This document shows, piece after piece, positions 1 to 6,000 of a stretch of 7,515 bases of DNA (positions within the stretch are counted from its first letter, which is position 1; every line of letters starts with the position of its first letter). This DNA comes from an uncultured Eubacterium sp. (lineage in GTDB: Bacteria; Bacillota; Clostridia; Eubacteriales; Eubacteriaceae): the NCBI GenBank assembly GCA_902784045.1, contig CACZTE010000265.1, positions 1 to 7,515 on the forward strand. Reading direction: 5' to 3'. Below the pieces are notes generated by a model. That model saw only the letters and a program-made list of their open reading frames with translations. It was not told the DNA's origin and made no database searches. Position numbers and translations under genes: made by a program.

Positions 1-180
1 ATAGATTATTCAAAACTCAGTTTTAAACACAAAACTATGATGCGTATGCTTTATAAAAAAGCAGTTCATTTGCCGGAAGAAAAGAAAACTTCAGAAGTAA
101 AGGCAATGATAGAAACATATAATAAGCAAGTAGATTTTGTGAATCTGCGAAATTTGGATTCGATTATTCAAAAACTTTGA
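1..180 (+). CDS. C-terminal end of a flavodoxin-domain protein (partial, 5' end outside window)
   Basis: An open frame runs from the first base to a TGA at 178-180, giving the last 59 residues of a protein whose start lies upstream. The tail is basic and helical (KTMMRMLYKK near residues 11-20), then acidic and Lys-rich, and carries a VDF near residues 44-46 before ending in IIQKL. This layout (a Tyr-Ser-Lys-Leu segment, a Met-rich helix, a charged linker, a VDF-type strand and a final hydrophobic helix) resembles, from memory, the C-terminus of Firmicutes flavodoxin-domain proteins of the Flavodoxin_5 / HemG-like type. Those are small cytoplasmic FMN-binding redox proteins. The FMN-binding loop and all N-terminal motifs are outside the window, so the family call rests on the tail alone. 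A perfect hairpin overlaps the stop codon. Confidence 0.5.
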   Translation: MDYSKLSFKHKTMMRMLYKKAVHLPEEKKTSEVKAMIETYNKQVDFVNLRNLDSIIQKL

Positions 181-187
181 ATAATCG
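161..187. repeat. Perfect 12-bp inverted repeat with 3-base loop across the stop codon
   Basis: CGATTATTCAAA (161-172) and TTTGAATAATCG (176-187) are exact reverse complements, separated only by AAC. The TGA stop of the upstream gene lies in the right arm. The stem is AT-rich and no run of T follows on either strand, so it is not a classical intrinsic terminator. It could be a weak terminator or an mRNA 3'-end stabiliser, but neither is shown. Confidence 0.6.
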
Positions 188-216
188 TTCACTACGAAGC
201 CATCTGTCATATAGAT
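188..216 (+). promoter_or_regulatory. Weak sigma-A-like promoter candidate upstream of the DUF5714 gene
   Basis: TTCACT (188-193) and TATAGA (starting near 210) are separated by about 16 bases. This is the best -35/-10 pair I see between the flavodoxin-like stop and the DUF5714 start. Both boxes deviate from consensus, so the pair may be chance. The DUF5714 gene could instead be read from the upstream transcript. Confidence 0.2.
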
Positions 217-309
217 AGAAAACAGGATGTACAAGAGAATGGATTGTTAGGAATCTGCTAAAACGAATCGTATTGTATGCATGAAAATGGCAATCATGGA
301 GAATCAGTG

Positions 310-867
310 ATGACACGAGAAGAAAAAGCCATAAAAATCATTAAGGATGTTCGCAGCGAAAAAGGAACTAATCCTGTAAAGATGTTTAACAATCTTGCGC
401 AAAAGGGGTACATTAGTATTCATGGTCCGGAGCATCATGTTCTTGACGGTGCATGTTTGCTTATGGCATATTATAACGCCGGAGGGAAAGTGAATATTGA
501 TGAAGGCCTTGAGAAGATTTGTTATGAAGGTCTGCGAATGCCGGGGGCCATGTGTGGCCTTTGGGGAATTTGCGGAGCAATCACATCAATTGGCGCAGCC
601 CTTTCTATTATTGATGGAACGGGCCCTCTTTCAGACGATGGCACTTGGGGAAACCATATGGGATTTACATCAAGCGCAATCGGTGAGCTTGGCGAAATCA
701 ACGGGCCGAGGTGCTGTAAGAGAGATGCTATGATTGCATTTAAGCATGGAGTAGCGTATGTCAATCAGCATTATGGGGTTCATTTAGAATATGAAAAACT
801 GACATGCGATTTTTCATCCAAAAATCAACAATGTATTAAAGTCAGATGCCCATTTTATGAAGAATGA
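310..867 (+). CDS. DUF5714 domain protein, Cys-rich, function unknown
   Basis: This 185-residue protein carries the hallmarks of DUF5714. It has HGPEHH at residues 38-43, followed by a hydrophobic helix ending in AYYNAGG. A Gly/Cys-rich core (MPGAMCGLWGICGA, about 77-90) and an RCCKRD motif (134-139) follow. The C-terminal pattern is C166-x8-C175-x4-C180-P. Nine cysteines and a His pair suggest metal or Fe-S binding, but that is inference, since I know of no assigned reaction. No signal peptide is visible, so it is probably cytoplasmic. The ATG at 310 is preferred because GGAGA (298-302) sits 7 bases ahead of it. An in-frame ATG at 277 would add 11 residues but has no ribosome-binding site. 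Upstream lies a flavodoxin-like gene, hinting at a redox setting. The stop overlaps a micro-ORF start. Confidence 0.85.
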   Translation: MTREEKAIKIIKDVRSEKGTNPVKMFNNLAQKGYISIHGPEHHVLDGACLLMAYYNAGGKVNIDEGLEKICYEGLRMPGAMCGLWGICGAITSIGAALSIIDGTGPLSDDGTWGNHMGFTSSAIGELGEINGPRCCKRDAMIAFKHGVAYVNQHYGVHLEYEKLTCDFSSKNQQCIKVRCPFYEE

Positions 868-983
868 TGATCATTGATAAGACAACGCTTGCTGAAATGC
901 GATGCATTATCCAAAAATTTAAACGTACTAAGAATAAAGAATTAATGGAAAAAATGTTATACACATTGGCATTAAGATGTTAA
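864..983 (+). CDS. Possible small overlapping ORF (39 residues), unknown
   Basis: An ATG at 864 overlaps the TGA of the DUF5714 gene as ATGA (864-867), the arrangement used for translational coupling. A second ATG follows directly at 867. The frame stays open to TAA at 981-983 and gives a basic, Lys/Leu/Met-rich, helix-prone peptide (MMIIDKTTLAEMR at the start, ending LALRC). A weak purine stretch (GAAGA) precedes it. I do not recognise it. It could be a genuine small protein made with DUF5714, the left-over start of a deleted gene, or a chance frame. The precise overlap is the only positive evidence. Confidence 0.3.
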   Translation: MMIIDKTTLAEMRCIIQKFKRTKNKELMEKMLYTLALRC

Positions 984-1019
984 TTTGTTCTCAAAACAAG
1001 TGACGATGCTTGATATGTT

Positions 1020-1078
1020 TTCGCAAAAGCTCAAGGGGCAATCATCGGTGAAAATGTTTCTGGCTGAGGTTTTGCGAA
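1020..1078. repeat. Inverted repeat, 12 of 13 bases, 33-base spacer
   Basis: TTCGCAAAAGCTC (1020-1032) is matched by GAGGTTTTGCGAA (1066-1078), whose reverse complement differs at one base. The spacer is 33 bases. The right arm is not followed by a T tract, and no gene starts close by. It could be a paired operator, an RNA stem or a relic of a mobile element; the sequence does not decide. Confidence 0.5.
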
Positions 1079-1272
1079 CAAAAACTACTTTCTTAGTTAC
1101 TTCTGAAGGCTTGAAAATCCCTGCAAAGGCACAGTACTGAATGCCGTTTGCTATCATCTGGATCGATTCTGCCGGGTACTCAGGCAACATGGTTGGATAT
1201 TCGGTGATGATGAACTGCGGAGTTTCGGAAATAGCATTAGATAGTTGCATAGAAAACCGGTGAAATCAGATA

Positions 1273-1300
1273 TCGTCAGGATGATGATATATGTTATACT
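1273..1300 (+). promoter_or_regulatory. Distal promoter candidate for the EAL gene
   Basis: TCGTCA (1273-1278) matches four of six -35 bases. TATACT (1295-1300) is a near-consensus -10 box at a 16-base spacing. Use of this promoter would give a leader of about 150 bases carrying both copies of the duplicated purine motif. Confidence 0.25.
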
Positions 1301-1328
1301 ATCGGTATCAGGATTCAGAATTCAAATA

Positions 1329-1446
1329 TTAAAGAGAGGTTCATCTGAGTTGAAGTTACGGCAAACAAAGTAAAAGATGATTCTCAGAGATGATTTGCTT
1401 GATATAATTAGCGTTATGATACGATGTGATGAAGTTTAAAGAGAGG
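1329..1446 (+). repeat. Duplicated TTAAAGAGAGG motif, 107 bases apart
   Basis: The identical 11-mer TTAAAGAGAGG occurs at 1329-1339 and 1436-1446. The second copy is the likely ribosome-binding region of the EAL gene, although its AGG ends 13 bases before the ATG, longer than usual. The first copy precedes a TTG that opens a seven-codon frame ending in TAA at 1371-1373. This may be chance, a short duplication of a translation-initiation region, or a leader peptide. Confidence 0.45.
1381..1408 (+). promoter_or_regulatory. Proximal promoter candidate for the EAL gene
   Basis: A perfect TATAAT (1403-1408) lies 16 bases after TTCTCA (1381-1386), which matches four of six -35 bases. Transcription would begin near 1415, leaving about 45 bases before the ATG at 1460. 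Of the candidates upstream of this gene it is the closest to consensus. Confidence 0.4.
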
Positions 1447-1459
1447 ACGGAACCGAGTC

Positions 1460-3670
1460 ATGGGTGAAAAACGAGTATTGAAAAAAATGATATCGTCCCT
1501 ATTATGCATGATTGTTTTGCTGTTCATATCGGTTGCTCCGGCCGTTGCCGCTTCAAATGAACAATCCGGTGAGCCGCTGACAGTGGGCGTGCCGGTGGAT
1601 CGTTGTCCAGTTTTTTATTTGGATGCGGAAACAAAGGAAATCACTGGTATCGGCGTGGATTTGATGCGCATTGCCGCTGAGAATGCGGGCTATCGTGTCA
1701 CATTTAAAGCAATTGCGGAAAAATCTCTGAAAGAGGCACTGGATAATCCTTCTTATGATGTGGTTATGCCTTTTGGGAGCGCCATTGAAAGCGCATCCGG
1801 GAAACCAAGTATCGTTTCAGAAAATATCATGTTGACGCCTTTTACCCTTGTGACTGTGGGGGATAGGAAGCTTCCGCCGCTCAACAATCTGCACGTCGGC
1901 ATGCTGCAGTCGAATGCAGGCGTCGCTGAGACGGTTCGCCGGCGTTATTCCGGGATAAAGATCAGCCTGTACGAATCCATGTCCGAGAGTGTCGATGCCC
2001 TTCGCTCCGGCGAGGTGGACGCGCTGTTGAACAACTCCTATGTTTGGAGTTATGTGTTGCAAAAGCCCGCCTACAATGATCTTGTTGTTCAGCCTGAAGC
2101 CATGTTATTGATGGATTTTCGCGTGGGAACTGTCGATACAGCAAAAGGGCAGATGATTATAACCCGCCTGAATGATGGAATTAAGGCGTTAAGCGACACC
2201 CAACGTCAGGCTGTCATTTTGGATTACACCTCCCGAAAACTATACCAATATGATTTTTATGATTATCTTTATCAATACGGTCTGGTTGTCTTCATGGGTG
2301 TGCTGCTGATAATAACGCTGATTGTGATTGCGACCCAGAAGGTGAGGTCGGTACGGAAATGGCATGATGAGAAAATGCGCCAGGTAATGGACTATGATTC
2401 TCTAACCGGCGGTTACAACATGAATGGTTTTCGAAAACGGGTAGAGACATTATTGCGCACATATCCGGACGCACCCTATTTCCTTTCATATAACAACATT
2501 AGGGGGTTCAAATATATCAATGACAGTCTCGGACGGCAAGCCGGCGATGAACTGCTTAAGTTCTGGATGGCCAGGTCCAAGGAGAATCTGTCTGAAGAAG
2601 ATGAGGCAATCGGGAGAATTGATGCCGATCATTTTGCTGTTCTCCGTCATATCGTTGAAGAAGAACGAATGCGTGAGGATGAAAAGAATGTATTTAATCC
2701 GGTTCAAAACTTTTTTATTAATCAAGGTAGAGATTATAGGATCCAGATATGCAGCGGCATTTATGTGCTTACTCCGAAAGATTTCAGGAATATCGACGTG
2801 GATCATATGCTTGATCTTGCCCGTGTTGCAGAGAAAAGGGTTCGGGACAGCCGCAAAGGAGCCTTTGAGTTTTATAACCCCGAGCAATGGGACAAAGGCA
2901 AAAAAATCGCGCAGATCATCAATTATCTTCCTTCGGCAATTCAATCAGGAGACATTCAGGTTTGGTATCAGCCGCAGGTGAACTATGATACGAAAAGCGT
3001 TATCGGCGCGGAAGCACTGTGTCGATGGGATCATACCAAACTGGGATGGCTCTATCCGTTTGAGTTTATCGCGACGCTTGAGGAAGCGGGGCTGATTTTT
3101 GATCTTGACTGTTTTGTGTGGGAAAGGGTCTGTCAGGACCTTCACAGATGGAATGAACAGGGAAAACACAGATCTGTTTCTGTCAATGTATCTCGTGATG
3201 ATATTCAGGAAGATCGGGACATACCCGCGCATTTTCAGAACCTGATTCAGACTTATAGCTTAACGCCGGATCAGATCCATATTGAGATTACCGAAACGGC
3301 CTATGCCGAAAATCCCAGCCTTTTAATCAGAACAACGGAAAAATTGCGTTCTTTGGGATTTCAGGTGGAGATGGATGATTTCGGGAGCGGCTATTCTTCA
3401 TTGCATATGTTGAAAGAAGTACCGGTTGATCGGATTAAACTGGATCTTCATTTCCTGTCTGAATCGGGTGATCCGGAGAAAAGCCGCATCATTGTCCGTA
3501 ACATTACCAGAATGATTAACGAGATGGGTATGAATATGATAGCCGAAGGTGTTGAGACTGTCGAACAGGCTGATTTTCTGAAAAGCATTGGCTGTGACCA
3601 AATGCAGGGCTATTATTTCTACAAGCCTATGCCTGTAAAGGAATATGACGATCTGAGTGAAAAACTCTGA
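1460..3670 (+). CDS. Membrane c-di-GMP phosphodiesterase: solute-binding sensor, degenerate GGDEF, intact EAL
   Basis: This 736-residue protein is predicted to hydrolyse c-di-GMP under control of an extracellular ligand. Residues 1-31 are a signal peptide or anchor. Residues about 38-265 resemble a family 3 solute-binding domain (GVDLMRIAAENAGY, later RSGEVDALL). One membrane helix spans about 275-292. The GGDEF-like domain (about 312-470) keeps DSLTGG (313-318) but has DADHF (388-392) in place of GGDEF and NNIRGF where metal-binding Asp is expected, so cyclase activity is unlikely. The EAL domain (about 480-735) keeps every signature: E518 in AEAL, N576, E609 in EITE, D639-D640 before FGSGYSS, K660, AEGVE (695-699) and Q716 in QGY. 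The ATG at 1460 gives a proper basic N-terminus, though the Shine-Dalgarno spacing is long. The ligand cannot be inferred. A synthase of the same signal lies downstream. Confidence 0.92.
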   Translation: MGEKRVLKKMISSLLCMIVLLFISVAPAVAASNEQSGEPLTVGVPVDRCPVFYLDAETKEITGIGVDLMRIAAENAGYRVTFKAIAEKSLKEALDNPSYDVVMPFGSAIESASGKPSIVSENIMLTPFTLVTVGDRKLPPLNNLHVGMLQSNAGVAETVRRRYSGIKISLYESMSESVDALRSGEVDALLNNSYVWSYVLQKPAYNDLVVQPEAMLLMDFRVGTVDTAKGQMIITRLNDGIKALSDTQRQAVILDYTSRKLYQYDFYDYLYQYGLVVFMGVLLIITLIVIATQKVRSVRKWHDEKMRQVMDYDSLTGGYNMNGFRKRVETLLRTYPDAPYFLSYNNIRGFKYINDSLGRQAGDELLKFWMARSKENLSEEDEAIGRIDADHFAVLRHIVEEERMREDEKNVFNPVQNFFINQGRDYRIQICSGIYVLTPKDFRNIDVDHMLDLARVAEKRVRDSRKGAFEFYNPEQWDKGKKIAQIINYLPSAIQSGDIQVWYQPQVNYDTKSVIGAEALCRWDHTKLGWLYPFEFIATLEEAGLIFDLDCFVWERVCQDLHRWNEQGKHRSVSVNVSRDDIQEDRDIPAHFQNLIQTYSLTPDQIHIEITETAYAENPSLLIRTTEKLRSLGFQVEMDDFGSGYSSLHMLKEVPVDRIKLDLHFLSESGDPEKSRIIVRNITRMINEMGMNMIAEGVETVEQADFLKSIGCDQMQGYYFYKPMPVKEYDDLSEKL

Positions 3671-3793
3671 AAGAAAGACCGCTTTTACACTCAATAAAAT
3701 CTATAATCACAGTAAAATCACTTTATGACATTGTGTTGTAATGTCTGATGATCTTGATTATCATACGGATATTAATATCTTGAATGAACGGTT

Positions 3794-3816
3794 ACGTCTA
3801 CTTAGAGAAGTAGCGT
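3794..3816. repeat. Hairpin with 4-base loop in the gap
   Basis: CTACTT (3798-3803) and AAGTAG (3808-3813) pair around the loop AGAG. The stem continues as ACG (3794-3796) with CGT (3814-3816) past a single unpaired T. No T tract follows, so a terminator role is unlikely. Confidence 0.45.
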
Positions 3817-4224
3817 TATCACATCATTTATAGCACAAACGACAGTAGGGAAGGAATAGCTCGAACTTATATGCCTGTGGACATTATGTAAGACGTTTTT
3901 ACGCAATCCTTCGCAGATAAACGCTATAGTGGTTGAATCAGGAAGCTTCGATCTCTATCACTTTTTGCCGTATGTCAGGGAAGTTTTCAGCGTGTTTGAG
4001 ATTTTGATAGTTTTCCTCAGACAGAGAACTGTGGGGAAATGGAATACTATTTTTAGGTCAATCGAGTGAGAATCTTTGTTAATTCAATTGCCGAGTGGTT
4101 CATGCTGATCAAATGATGAAAAAAAGCCATATTATCATTTTGATTTGATTGTTCAAGGTCTGCTGAAATTTGTTTCTTCTTACACAGATTATTCTTTTTT
4201 CAGCAAATGGCGGAATCGATATTG

Positions 4225-4248
4225 CCATCTCCTCTCATGTGGAGACGG
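4225..4248 (+). repeat. Stem-loop upstream of the GGDEF gene, probable 5' leader
   Basis: CCATCTCC (4225-4232) pairs with GGAGACGG (4241-4248) around an eight-base loop, with one mismatch. It ends about 47 bases before the ATG at 4296, so it would lie in the leader if transcription starts upstream. It does not cover the ribosome-binding site. A regulatory role is not shown. Confidence 0.4.
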
Positions 4249-4295
4249 TGGTATTGTCATAGGCCATCTTAAGATTTACCAAATAGGAGTTTATT

Positions 4296-5777
4296 ATGAG
4301 CATCGTAACGTGGATACTCAGTAAATATATTGTGATCGCGGAATTGTTGGGTTTATGGATCATACTGGAATCCAATGTACATTTGAAAAAACGAACGATT
4401 CTGGCAACTCGCGCGGTGACCATTCTGATTTTTGCGGAAGCGGTGATTTGGGGGATTGTCAGGTGGACTTGGGATTTAAATTATTTGACTGGCATTAGAA
4501 TTCTGCTGACCCCAGCTACATATCTGCTTCCTCCCATCATTATGCTGGGGATTATGGAAATGGCAGAAATGGTGCGCGAACGCAGATTTCTCCTTTATCT
4601 GCCTATTCTCGTCAGCGTGCCGCTTTTGTTTACTTCTCAATGGACACACTTGTTTTACTGGTTTACTCCGGATAATCAATATGTTGCAGCGGAAAGCGTA
4701 CTTAGATATTATCCGTTTATTCTGTTTTTGCTGTATTTTGTCCTGTTCATTGGTTTCTTTGCCATCCGGTATGCCCGTTATGGTACCGTTGAAAGAAAAG
4801 GGATTTTGGTCAGTCTTATTGTCGCGGCGGTTGGTGTCACACTTCAAGTGATTTTTGGAATTGATGAGGACTTTAGTACGCTTTTTGCATCGATGCTACT
4901 GATTTATTATCTGGCATTGTATGTTCTGACTTCCAAAGAAGATACTCTAACCCGCCTGATGAACCGCCAGTGCTATTACGCGGATTCGGAAAATCTAAAA
5001 GACCAGATTACAGCTGTGGTGTCGGTAGACATGAATGACTTGAAAAAGATAAATGATATTCAAGGACATGATGAAGGTGATAAGGCTCTGAAAATGGTGG
5101 CCGATTGTTTGACAAAAAGCAAGATGAAGCAAAAAAAGGTCTATCGCATTGGCGGTGATGAGTTTGCTATCTATTATCTGGGGAAAAAGGAAGAGGAGGT
5201 CAAAGAAGATATTCAACTGATGCAGTCAGCGTTATCCCAAACCCCCTATGTTTGTGCTTTTGGTTATGAAATGGTAAAGGGAAATGATATAGAGGAGGCC
5301 ATGCTTGTTGCGGATAGGGAAATGTATACGAACAAGGCTATCCTGAAAGATACCAATGAGCGAAGAATCGCGGAACATAAGGAAGCGACGATTCGCGTTA
5401 TGCATGAGGCGTTAGGCTCCGGCATGTGGGGAATGGAGTTTGACGAAGACGGCAATATGACTTCTGTTATTTGGAGTCCTGAATTCAGAAAGATGATTGG
5501 GTACAAGGATGAGCATGATTTTCCCAACGAACTTGAGTCTTGGTCGAATCTTTTGTATCCGGATGATAGGGAAAATGTCTTAAAAGCGTTTAACGACACG
5601 ATCAATGATTATTCCGGTCGGAAAAACTACGACGTGGAATACCGGTTGAAAGTGAAAAGCGGAGAATGGAGATGGTTTCATGCCATTGGAAGGATTTTAA
5701 GGCACGATAACGGTGTTCCACTTTCATATGTGGGTATGTTTGTTGACATTACGGATAAAAAGGTCGCTGGTTTGTAG
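4296..5777 (+). CDS. Membrane diguanylate cyclase: seven-helix region, intact GGDEF, C-terminal PAS
   Basis: This 493-residue protein is predicted to make c-di-GMP from two GTP at the membrane. About seven hydrophobic segments (near 7-24, 37-54, 68-90, 99-113, 138-157, 169-189, 194-211) resemble the 7TM input region of some sensor kinases. The GGDEF domain (about 214-350) has DTLTRLMNR (216-224), metal-binding D245 within DMNDLKKIND, GHDEGD (257-262) and intact GGDEF (286-290). The RxxD inhibitory site expected just upstream is missing (MKQK there), so classical product inhibition is unlikely. A PAS_3-type domain fills about 373-490 (IWSPEFRKMIGY, YPDDRENV, then a WRWFH segment), and the protein ends there with nothing after it. 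AGGAG (4285-4289) lies 6 bases before the ATG, which settles the start. An intrinsic terminator follows at 5910. Confidence 0.93.
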   Translation: MSIVTWILSKYIVIAELLGLWIILESNVHLKKRTILATRAVTILIFAEAVIWGIVRWTWDLNYLTGIRILLTPATYLLPPIIMLGIMEMAEMVRERRFLLYLPILVSVPLLFTSQWTHLFYWFTPDNQYVAAESVLRYYPFILFLLYFVLFIGFFAIRYARYGTVERKGILVSLIVAAVGVTLQVIFGIDEDFSTLFASMLLIYYLALYVLTSKEDTLTRLMNRQCYYADSENLKDQITAVVSVDMNDLKKINDIQGHDEGDKALKMVADCLTKSKMKQKKVYRIGGDEFAIYYLGKKEEEVKEDIQLMQSALSQTPYVCAFGYEMVKGNDIEEAMLVADREMYTNKAILKDTNERRIAEHKEATIRVMHEALGSGMWGMEFDEDGNMTSVIWSPEFRKMIGYKDEHDFPNELESWSNLLYPDDRENVLKAFNDTINDYSGRKNYDVEYRLKVKSGEWRWFHAIGRILRHDNGVPLSYVGMFVDITDKKVAGL

Positions 5778-5791
5778 AGTTTTCATCTGGG

Positions 5792-5837
5792 ATGATATCG
5801 GAATAGACAGACGGGAGCTTGCTATTTGCGATATCAT
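5792..5837. repeat. 9-bp inverted repeat downstream of the GGDEF gene
   Basis: ATGATATCG (5792-5800) and CGATATCAT (5829-5837) are exact reverse complements. A few further pairs (AA/TT and TAG/CTA) extend the stem inward past a mismatch and a bulge. It lacks a T tract and lies between the stop codon and the real terminator. It may be a 3'-UTR stem. Confidence 0.4.
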
Positions 5838-5909
5838 TGTGCCAACCCAACCAATCGGCGCTTAGCTTTGCGAACAGATGGCGCACCGGGACATGCCTTA
5901 AATTGCTTT

Positions 5910-5949
5910 CGCCTGCCAGATAAGATTGGCGGGCGATTTTGCTTAATTT
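5910..5949 (+). terminator. Rho-independent terminator after the GGDEF gene
   Basis: CGCCTGCC (5910-5917) pairs with GGCGGGCG (5928-5935) with one G-T wobble around a ten-base loop whose end bases can also pair. ATTTTGCTTAATTT follows directly. A GC-rich stem with a T-rich tail, about 130 bases after the stop codon, fits an intrinsic terminator on the plus strand. It separates the cyclase from the acetyltransferase gene. Confidence 0.75.
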
Positions 5950-6000
5950 AGGTGATTAATTGAATTTGGGACTAAAATGATATCATTTATTGGAGATTGT

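Larger units (their letters stand above)
984..1459. other. 476-base stretch without a convincing gene
   Basis: No frame on either strand has a ribosome-binding site together with a recognisable protein. The longest is a minus-strand frame from 1250 down to 972 (92 residues), with no Shine-Dalgarno site and a stop shortly upstream of its ATG. Part of it, around PEYPAESIQMIANGIQY, faintly recalls the C-terminal ligand domain of TetR-type repressors, so a decayed relic is possible but unproven. The right half is AT-rich and holds two promoter candidates and a duplicated purine motif upstream of the phosphodiesterase gene. Confidence 0.5.
3671..4295. other. 625-base gap without a convincing gene
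   Basis: This AT-rich stretch separates the two c-di-GMP genes. No frame combines a ribosome-binding site with a known protein. Two short frames look slightly protein-like. One is an ATG frame of 30 codons at 3741-3833 without a Shine-Dalgarno site. The other follows in the next frame (YHIIYSTNDSREGIARTYM, roughly 3817-3882), so a frameshifted relic is conceivable. I recognise neither. Hairpins lie at 3794-3816 and 4225-4248. There is no clear terminator for the EAL gene, and no confident promoter for the GGDEF gene. I could not find the conserved core of either c-di-GMP riboswitch class. Confidence 0.5.

Noticed and set aside
4..174. Direct repeat of GATTATTCAAAA at 4-15 and 162-173
   Set aside because: It is only 12 bases of AT-rich coding sequence with no flanking similarity, so chance is sufficient.
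2486..2944. Minus-strand frame of 152 residues inside the EAL gene
   Set aside because: It lies wholly within a well-supported domain protein, has no family motif, and is the shadow of that gene.
2520..2981. Plus-strand frame of 153 residues in another phase of the EAL gene
   Set aside because: It overlaps the GGDEF-like region of the real gene and its translation shows no domain. It is a shadow.
4237..4272. Eleven-codon frame with two Trp, upstream of the GGDEF gene, as an attenuation leader peptide
   Set aside because: It has no ribosome-binding site and starts inside the loop of a stem. The downstream gene is not an amino-acid biosynthesis gene.
3671..4295. c-di-GMP riboswitch in front of the cyclase gene
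   Set aside because: I looked for the conserved core sequences of the class I and class II aptamers and did not find them. A covariance search would be decisive.
4476..4847. Minus-strand frame of 123 residues opposite the 7TM region
   Set aside because: It is antisense to clear membrane helices and has a low-complexity, Lys/Gln/Asn-rich sequence without motifs.
5792..5837. Inverted repeat as the terminator of the GGDEF gene
   Set aside because: The loop is long, the stem AT-rich and no T tract follows. The GC-rich stem at 5910-5935 with its T-rich tail fits much better.
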